In this document: in pieces, positions 38,924 to 40,731 of the stretch
Numbering within the stretch: the first letter of the stretch is position 1
Layout: each line of letters starts with the position of its first letter
Source of the DNA: a virus
DNA: 40,731 nt
Reading direction: 5' to 3' (one strand)
IMG/VR virus record: IMGVR_UViG_3300027833_000100
Location: 1-40,731 of that record
Made by a program: the position numbers and the translations under genes
The notes under the pieces: model-generated
Told to the model about the DNA's origin: nothing
The model's database searches: none
The model's input: only the letters and a program-made list of their open reading frames with translations

Positions 38924-39997
38924 TTAAGCTAAGTTATATTTAGCTGTGATCAACGCTTCTGGACGTAAGATCTTGCGTCCGTATAGATGCATACCACGGC
39001 AGATGTCAGCGAATGAATCTGGGTCACGATATGTTTCTGTTTTGTTGATTTGTTCTGCAGTTGCTACAGCTGAGTCATGTCCAGCTACGATAGCACCGTA
39101 GTTAGCATTTTGGTTAGCTGTACCTGTTGTACCTGCACCAGTACCTACTGAAGGTAAGTTACTTGAAGTATATACACGGAAACCGTGGAAGTTATTCAAG
39201 ACTAAACCATTACGTAGTCCACCTGATTCACCGAAGTCTGCGTTAAATAGGCGAGAATCTTCATCACGAAGAACTTCCATAAACACAGGATCAATTACAA
39301 GCCATCTACCTGCAGTATCTACTTGGTTCTGATCTAACAAACGACCCATACGTGCTATCAACATTGCTGGTGATACGTATGCTGTTGGTAGAGCAGTTGC
39401 TCCTGGTAAACGTGCTGCAACTGGAATTGCGTGATCTCCAGCTGAAGTTGTAGTAATGTTTCCGAAGTCACCTTTCTTCAGCTTGTTAGCTGCAAGTAAT
39501 TCGTCTGTACCAGCAGCTGTATTAGCTTTAGTACCATTCACTACGTTGTTTACTGTACCTGCGTTAGCATGTAATGCAGCTTGCTTGTAACCAGTTAAGT
39601 AGCCCAATACTTCTTGGTCATGCTGGTCAGCCAAGCGGAAAGCCGCACGGTTTGTAGCAAGATCCATGAAGTTTACATGGGAGTGTGCTTCTTCGATGTC
39701 GTCGATTTTAAATGCAAAATAGTTTGCTTTATCTACAACTAGAGAGAAGTCTGCGTCTGCTAAATCTTGAGCAGCAATGGTTGTACCACGAGCATAAGCT
39801 GATACGCTTACCTCAGGTTCTTTGATAATTTTAACTGTATCACCTTGTGATGAAATTTCACCAAAGTAATCAGAGTTAGTGATGTCGCCACATACTGTGG
39901 ACTTGCGGAATGCAAGTTGTACTTTTTTAGAATAAATTACGGAACTAAAGTTACCATTCGGTAAGTTTGTATATCCGCTTGCGACTGCAAATGCCAT
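38924..39997 (-). CDS. Second major capsid protein (P22 coat-like)
   Basis: A 357-residue capsid protein of the P22-coat type: SSVIYSKKVQLAFRKSTVCGDITNSDYFGEIS, GDTVKIIKEPEVSVSAYARGTTI, LVVDKANYFAFKIDDIEEAHSHVNFMDLATNRAAFRLADQHDQEVLGYL, a GRWLVIDPVFMEVLRD strand, NNFHGFRVYTSSNLP, and RDPDSFADICRGMHLYGRKILRPEAL near the end. It follows a scaffold-like gene and precedes the gp4-like adaptor. It has no evident similarity to the block 1 capsid protein. AAGGAGAATTATAATG marks the start. Confidence 0.9.
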   Translation of the reverse strand: MAFAVASGYTNLPNGNFSSVIYSKKVQLAFRKSTVCGDITNSDYFGEISSQGDTVKIIKEPEVSVSAYARGTTIAAQDLADADFSLVVDKANYFAFKIDDIEEAHSHVNFMDLATNRAAFRLADQHDQEVLGYLTGYKQAALHANAGTVNNVVNGTKANTAAGTDELLAANKLKKGDFGNITTTSAGDHAIPVAARLPGATALPTAYVSPAMLIARMGRLLDQNQVDTAGRWLVIDPVFMEVLRDEDSRLFNADFGESGGLRNGLVLNNFHGFRVYTSSNLPSVGTGAGTTGTANQNANYGAIVAGHDSAVATAEQINKTETYRDPDSFADICRGMHLYGRKILRPEALITAKYNLA

Positions 39998-40279
39998 TAT
40001 AATTCTCCTTGAATGTTTGGCTTATGATAGAGAGGTAAGTACGAGTTAAAGGTACATACCTCAACTCAGAGAAACTAAACGTAAAGCAAAGAGGCTGATG
40101 GTTTTCTAGGGTGCGTTATAATAACAGTCGGCCAACCATTATTTAAACGGGCCTGTACTTAATCAGGTAGTTCTTATTTGTAGTTTAAGTTTTATTGGTT
40201 GTAGGCAAGAGAGGTAGTCCACAAGGGAGGCTCTTGTTCCTGCCGATAGTTATACTTCAGATAAACGTAATGTCAACAC
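39998..40279 (-). other. 282-base untranslated leader region of the second capsid gene
   Basis: No convincing gene is found on either strand. The region holds a sigma-70-like promoter at its upstream end (40249-40276), several short imperfect stems (for example GGCAGGAACAAGAG with CTCTCTTGCC) and the capsid ribosome site at the end. The long leader may stabilise an abundant capsid mRNA. Confidence 0.6.
40249..40276 (-). promoter_or_regulatory. Sigma-70-like promoter for the second capsid gene
   Basis: The minus strand has TTGACA, a 16-base spacer, then TATAAC, close to the bacterial consensus. It lies about 250 bases upstream of the capsid ATG, overlapping only the 3' end of the scaffold gene region. 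Block 1 late genes show no such host-type promoter near the portal, which suggests the two blocks are controlled differently. Confidence 0.7.
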
Positions 40280-40731
40280 TTATCGTGCTTTTCCTGAAAT
40301 ATCATAGACAAATTTACCATTACGCATTGCGAGGTTAATGTTGTCTTGGTTTTCTTCAAATTCTTTACTAGACATTCTTGCTACATCAGACTCACGGATT
40401 TGTCCATTAGCCTCATCAGCGTCTACTTTAGTCTTCGAAGTTCTACTAACCATAGAAGCAGCAGCCTTTTTACCAGCTTTCTTATCTTCTTTAGTTAATC
40501 CTTTGTCGACCTTATAAAGGTCAATAACTCTAACTACAGAACGAGGATCGTCTGCATTTTCATAAACAGCATCTTGAACCCATTTAGGTTGTTCTTCTGC
40601 CCAGTCATGAAAACTATCTGATTCACGTATTGTAATAAAATCCGAATGAGATTGTAAGATAGTAGCTTCTGCTGACTTACGCATAGTCTCATTGTTTACT
40701 TCATCTAGTTGCTGTAGTCTTGTTTCAGCTT
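40280..40731 (-). CDS. Scaffold-like protein, 5' end cut by the window
   Basis: The C-terminal 150 residues of a charged, helical protein. The frame stays open to the right edge; an internal ATG at 40684 is not necessarily the start. It contains ITIRESDSFHDWAEEQPKWVQDAVYE, a basic KEDKKAGKKAAASMVSR stretch and a final NLAMRNGKFVYDISGKAR. Position directly before a P22-like coat gene and the composition suggest a scaffolding protein. A portal gene would be expected further upstream, outside the window. Confidence 0.72.
   Translation of the reverse strand, partial: AETRLQQLDEVNNETMRKSAEATILQSHSDFITIRESDSFHDWAEEQPKWVQDAVYENADDPRSVVRVIDLYKVDKGLTKEDKKAGKKAAASMVSRTSKTKVDADEANGQIRESDVARMSSKEFEENQDNINLAMRNGKFVYDISGKAR

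Noticed and set aside
1-40731. Direct terminal repeats, integrase, attachment sites or lysogeny genes
   Set aside because: I looked for repeated ends, a recombinase and a repressor and saw none; no terminase was found either, so genome ends and lifestyle cannot be judged from this window.

Overview
The window is tailed-bacteriophage DNA. Every gene I can support is read leftward (minus strand), genes are tightly packed with ATGA/TAATG overlaps, and GC content looks to be around 40 % by eye. PhoH, a self-processing S74-type fibre and fibres built of Asn/Thr repeats are typical of marine phages. The host is probably Gram-negative, but it cannot be named from this sequence.

Two blocks of different character meet at about 29.1 kb. 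Block 1 (1 to about 29.1 kb) is most of a long-tailed (siphovirus-type) phage. In the direction of transcription it has PhoH; tail-tip proteins including a gpJ-like hub; two predicted tip/fibre proteins; a holin and an M15 peptidase; then portal, a giant MuF-type minor head protein, scaffold, major capsid protein, connector and terminator proteins, tail tube, the G/GT chaperones and a 1253-residue tape measure. A run of small genes follows (SleB-like hydrolase, PD-(D/E)XK nuclease, membrane peptides), then a T7-type RNA polymerase and a gp2.5-like ssDNA-binding protein. Block 2 (about 29.15 to 40.73 kb) is a late module of short-tailed type: scaffold-like protein (cut by the window edge), a second, unrelated P22-like major capsid protein, a gp4-like adaptor, a beta-propeller nozzle-like protein and two large fibres.

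The most unusual gene is at 14928-19367. It encodes a 1479-residue protein that starts as a MuF/SPP1 gp7-type portal-associated head protein and ends in what appears to be a complete single-subunit RNA polymerase core (DFRGR, motif A Asp1069, motif B Lys1137/Tyr1145, HSxDxS, motif C His-Asp1394). This predicts an RNA polymerase built into the capsid at the portal and delivered with the DNA, as N4 does with its virion RNAP, but carried on an existing morphogenesis protein. The phage also has a free 740-residue T7-type RNAP. Three exact copies of a 19-bp element with an ATAGGG core sit in front of the ssDNA-binding protein and, in tandem, in front of the portal; they are good candidates for phage promoters. 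A second repeated element (a short hairpin plus TATATAAAG) precedes the small-gene clusters and may serve the other polymerase.

The two blocks also differ in sequence composition. By eye, GATC occurs only about 5 times in the first 29.2 kb but about 28 times in the last 11.5 kb, and the change falls at the terminator between PhoH and the 81-residue gene. Two capsid proteins plus this change mean the window is either a true mosaic or two phage genomes joined during assembly. The virion-RNAP finding lies wholly inside block 1 and does not depend on which is true.
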